Source of the DNA: Quillaja saponaria
Taxonomy: Eukaryota > Streptophyta > Magnoliopsida > Fabales > Quillajaceae
Length of the DNA stretch: 64,000 nt
NCBI GenBank assembly: GCA_029379385.1
Contig: CM055607.1
Span: 33,167,235-33,231,234, forward strand
Reading direction: 5' to 3'
In this document: piece after piece, positions 60,659 to 64,000 of the stretch
Position numbering within the stretch: position 1 is the stretch's first letter
Layout: every line of letters starts with the position of its first letter
The notes under the pieces: model-generated
Told to the model about the DNA's origin: nothing
Seen by the model: the letters and a program-made list of their open reading frames with translations, nothing else
Database searches by the model: none
Position numbers and translations under genes: made by a program

Positions 60659-63384
60659 ATCTAAAAAACAAAATATTAAAAATTTTATTTTTTTAAATTT
60701 TATTTTTTATTTTTTTACTATTTCACTAGCTAAGAATTAAAAAAAAAAAATTCCTTTCTTAGTTTAGTATTTTTTAAATGAAGAGGTGTGTATATTTAAA
60801 AATTTACAGAAGACAAAGTATAAAATAAAAATAAGCAGGAAGCCAAATAAAACAATGCACTTCCTCCTTCTTTCCCAACACCTAGGGCACCCTTTTCCCC
60901 TTCTTCTGGCATCACAGCCCAGGCAAGTTTCTAAAACAAGATCAGATTAGTGAACATGATGCTTCTTCTTCTCGGCTCGCTTCACTACATTTAGATAAAG
61001 CGATGATTCTCCTGCAGGAGGAAAAAAGCTGAGAAAAATCAAACTAATCTGGGCAAAAAGATCTGTCCCGAGCTGTACTGAAGTAGATCTAAGTTGTGGC
61101 CCTCATACGACCCCTGCACATGTCCATGTTTCAGAAGAAATCATATGAAATGACCACAACCAAAGTGCACATACGCAAGTGCTAATGCTCCCCCTCTCAG
61201 ACCCTATATTTCTTAGTCACCTCCTCACACCGTAATACAACATCAGAAAGATATAGCCAACTTAGAATCAATTCCAAGATACAAGTCGAGAAAGATTATA
61301 TCTATTGGTACCTTAGATAAATTGAAGCTACCTATAGTGCAACTTTATAATGGCTCATTCTCACCAAGGAAAAGAGCAAAATGCAAAGATCATTAATCTG
61401 TCAAGTCACTCAAGCCAAAGAAGAAGCATAAGATCTTGGTAGCCTGCTCACACTGCCAACATACTCCCATGAAAGTTACTCAAAAAATATATAAATCTAT
61501 GTATGACCGCGACAAAATTAAAATTTTTTTCTACTGCCCCTGAACCAGCCTCCATGGACACACTGGCGCATGTTTGATGTGTTCAACAACAATCATAGAT
61601 GATACTTACATGATGCATTCACACAATTCATACATGGACAAACACCTCTCATTCTCTAATCTCAAATATTATAAACATGAGCAGGTTATGTTGGTTTGGT
61701 GTTGAATTTTTTTCAATCTTTAGAAGGCTTGTAGCTAGCTTTTGGACAGGCAGAAAGTCCTCTTTGGATTAAATCAGTAAAATAAAATCTATTGTAATTG
61801 TTGTGTTTGTCTTGTTTCCGGTTGGGTCAAAACTTCGTAGTACGACTCATTGGATAAGAGCGACCCGAAAAATAAGTTTTAGTTCACGAAAAAAAATATA
61901 TATTCGGGTTTGCATTACTTGTAGCCTATATATATAAAGGCAGATAGCTTTAGGATTCAATATGTTTACAGAGTTTTCCAGTCATACCAGAATAGTGAAC
62001 CAGTAAGGACGTAGGCTAGATTGAGTCAAACCTCAATACATCTTGTGTTCTTTTTTTTGCTTGTTTTCATTTTTCAGTTTTAGATTTCACCCTATTTTTG
62101 CTTTTGTTTTATCAATAATGGTGCTTACATATTCCATGTCCCTCATGTCATGTCCTTAGTTTCAGTTTTCTTGTTATCCTCATGTTTGTACCTTGCAAGG
62201 AAGTACCACACCAGTATGAGATATATAAGCAATTATAAGATATATTAATATCTTCACATAGTTTTTGATATGCCTTTTTGGACCTATGTTCCAAATTAAC
62301 CCCTTAAACTATTTTATTATTTCCTTCAAAAATATAGATAATGAGATAATTTAACATCCTTTTTTTTTTTCTTTTTTTTTGGTTGATATTATTTAACTTA
62401 ATTGATATCATTAGACTTCAAATGCATAATCAGATATCAAACACGTCTCTCCTATGTCCAAACACATTGTCACCTCACTCACCAATCACCATCTTTTGTC
62501 CCGTGTTCCCATCTCTCTTTCTTTCCTTTTATATTTGGTCTTTTATGTTCCTCAATTGCTATTATCTAACTCCTCTTCATGATTCCTCCAAAGTCCAAAG
62601 TGATAAAATCACTCTTCTATCTTTATCCCTTCTACTTGTTTCCAATAGTAGTTTACTTATGAGACTTGAGGTTCCACCTCCACCCAAAAAGTAACCATCA
62701 ACCATCAGACTTGCAGTCCTAGAGTTTATAGACAACATGAATATAACCGAACCACTGCATCTGTGTCTCTCTATCCACTACCGTCTCCTTCTTTTTTTAA
62801 AAACACAATGCCAACAATTTTGTTTTAGAATATTTATCTTTTTCACATATCAGATGAAACTATAAAATCTTTCCTTTACTTCTAGGTCCTATATGTTTTG
62901 CTCCATTTATGCTAGTGCATTGTGAGTGCTATGTATCCTAGTAATATAGTGAAGGATTTCAAAAACTTGCCCAAAATTAGTTATAATAAACTATAGATGT
63001 TTTAGAGTATTAGTTCATACCCTAAATTTTATCCATTGAATGACGACCATCCCATTCAGCACCATCGGATCACTCAAATATAAGGCACCTTCCTTGATTG
63101 TCGACTCAACTCAAGTGGCACGTGTTTGTAATTGATAGTTCTTGGACCAAAAACATGTTTCTCAGATAACAATCTAAGACTATCGTCAAAGAATAACATA
63201 AAATAAAAGAACACAGGATAGACAATTTGATTCTAGCAACGTGTGTTTTTCCACTACCAGATAGAACCATAATCCATCGATAGCAAAATCATTTAAAAGA
63301 GCCAAACAAAACTGACATTGTTTGACTTATTTTTCCATGGAAACCTCATAGAATGAGAGTCAAGCATGACTATGACATTCACCT
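59558..63384. other. Unassigned region upstream of the CCCH exon
   Basis: Read on both strands for further CCCH exons, without success. It contains an interrupted (AT)n run at 60614-60660 and AT-rich stretches. A moderately GC-richer block at 60880-61240 has no supported frame. Confidence 0.45.
60614..60660. repeat. (AT)n microsatellite
   Basis: About 23 AT units with one TTT interruption near 60645. Confidence 0.85.
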
Positions 63385-64000
63385 TTTTTTCTCCACGACT
63401 AAGCCTTAAATTCTAAACTAGTTAAGGTTGACTATATGAATTTTTTTTCCTCCATTCGCATCGATCCAAGGAATCATTTTCAGTAATGCCTAGAGCAATT
63501 ATATTCTTTGCAATGACTGCCCCATATATGTTTCGGTTTCTATCTACCATGTCTAACACCTACCACCTGCACCAAGTCACTTTTCCTGACTACAGCATCC
63601 ATTGGCCGACATTGGATATGTCTAAAACCAACATAAACGATTCCCCTCATTTTCTCTTTAATGAGTGCTACTTCAACCTTCTTGCGAATCTCCTCCTTTC
63701 GAATTCTATCTTTCTTGTATTCTAGTCATTCATATCAACATTTACATTTCAGCTATTTCCATCTTATAAGAGTGTTGTTTCTTAAATGTCTAACAATCAA
63801 AACTATATAATATAGCCGGTCTCACTGCTGTCTTATTAAATTTCCTTTTCAACCTATTCAATATTTTAGAATCGCATAAAACTTCCGAAAAACTTTGTCA
63901 CTTCATCCATTCTACCTTAATTCTATGATTAACATTATGTTCAATTGCACCTATCTTTTTGTATAAATGAACCTAAATACTTAAACACATCCTTCGTATG
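63385..64000 (-). mobile_element. Degenerate RTE-like LINE, 3' part of the reverse transcriptase ORF
   Basis: The minus strand reads, across stops and frame changes, the familiar C-terminal region of plant RTE-type LINE polyproteins. Going down from 64000 there are KDVFKYLGSFIQKD, then VNHRIKVEWMK, KFNKTAVRPAILY (about 63845-63805), KKQHSYKMEIAEM, ENEGNRLCWF, and WRKKIHIVN at about 63445. The typical AAACTAGTTAAGG-like 3' tail follows. Stops occur throughout, so it is dead. The 5' portion lies beyond the right edge of the window. Confidence 0.85.

Noticed and set aside
62383..62694. 103-codon plus-strand frame
   Set aside because: Low-complexity Leu/Ser-rich translation of a CT-rich stretch, without splice or promoter context.
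63486..63725. 79-codon plus-strand frame
   Set aside because: It is the antisense of the degenerate LINE reverse transcriptase region.

Overview
This window is nuclear DNA of a dicotyledonous plant. The evidence is strongly AT-rich intergenic DNA, genes with many small GT-AG introns, plant-only families (SWEET, CC-type glutaredoxins, NPH3/BTB, membrane-anchored ubiquitin-fold protein, CHY/RING E3), and remnants of PIF/Harbinger and RTE-type LINE elements. I cannot name the species.

Layout. 1-5.1 kb is AT-rich intergenic DNA. A complete six-exon SWEET sugar transporter lies at 5.24-6.66 kb (+). From 7 to 14 kb there is repeat-rich DNA with a decayed Harbinger transposon (about 10.2-12.7 kb) between two diverged direct repeats. 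At 15.5-18.7 kb (-) is a 12-exon CHY/CTCHY/RING zinc-finger E3 ligase of the RZFP34/CHYR1/MIEL1 group. At 19.5-22.1 kb (-) is a three-exon MUB gene with a CaaX box. Two single-exon CC-type glutaredoxins lie on the minus strand at 26.1 and 28.4 kb. An OTU-domain deubiquitinase gene at 32.8-34.5 kb (+) has three frame-shifting indels. From 36.4 to 46.9 kb a segment of about 5.2 kb is tandemly duplicated. Each unit holds two glutaredoxins, and the first gene of unit 2 is a pseudogene. At 48.9-50.1 kb (-) is a small conserved protein gene, followed by a tRNA-Arg(ACG) and a four-exon NPH3/BTB gene (51.5-55.0 kb, -). At 59.2 kb (-) is the last exon of a CCCH zinc-finger gene whose other exons are not visible. 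The right edge (63.4-64.0 kb, -) is the decayed 3' end of an RTE-like LINE.

Shared themes. Six glutaredoxin loci (five intact) lie within 20 kb, in two groups: two minus-strand genes with CCLS and CCMC active sites, and four plus-strand CCMS copies made by tandem duplication. CC-type glutaredoxins are known mainly as TGA-factor partners, so this is probably a redox/nutrient signalling cluster. RZFP34, MUB, the OTU gene and the NPH3/BTB gene (a CUL3-adaptor family) all belong to ubiquitin pathways; I take their proximity as probably coincidental.

Exon borders were set by reading splice sites and protein continuity by eye; no similarity search was run. No wholly new biological system was found. 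The most notable items are the glutaredoxin array with its birth-and-death pattern, the frameshifted OTU gene, and a 75-bp-period duplication of the start exon and splice donor in the RZFP34-like gene.
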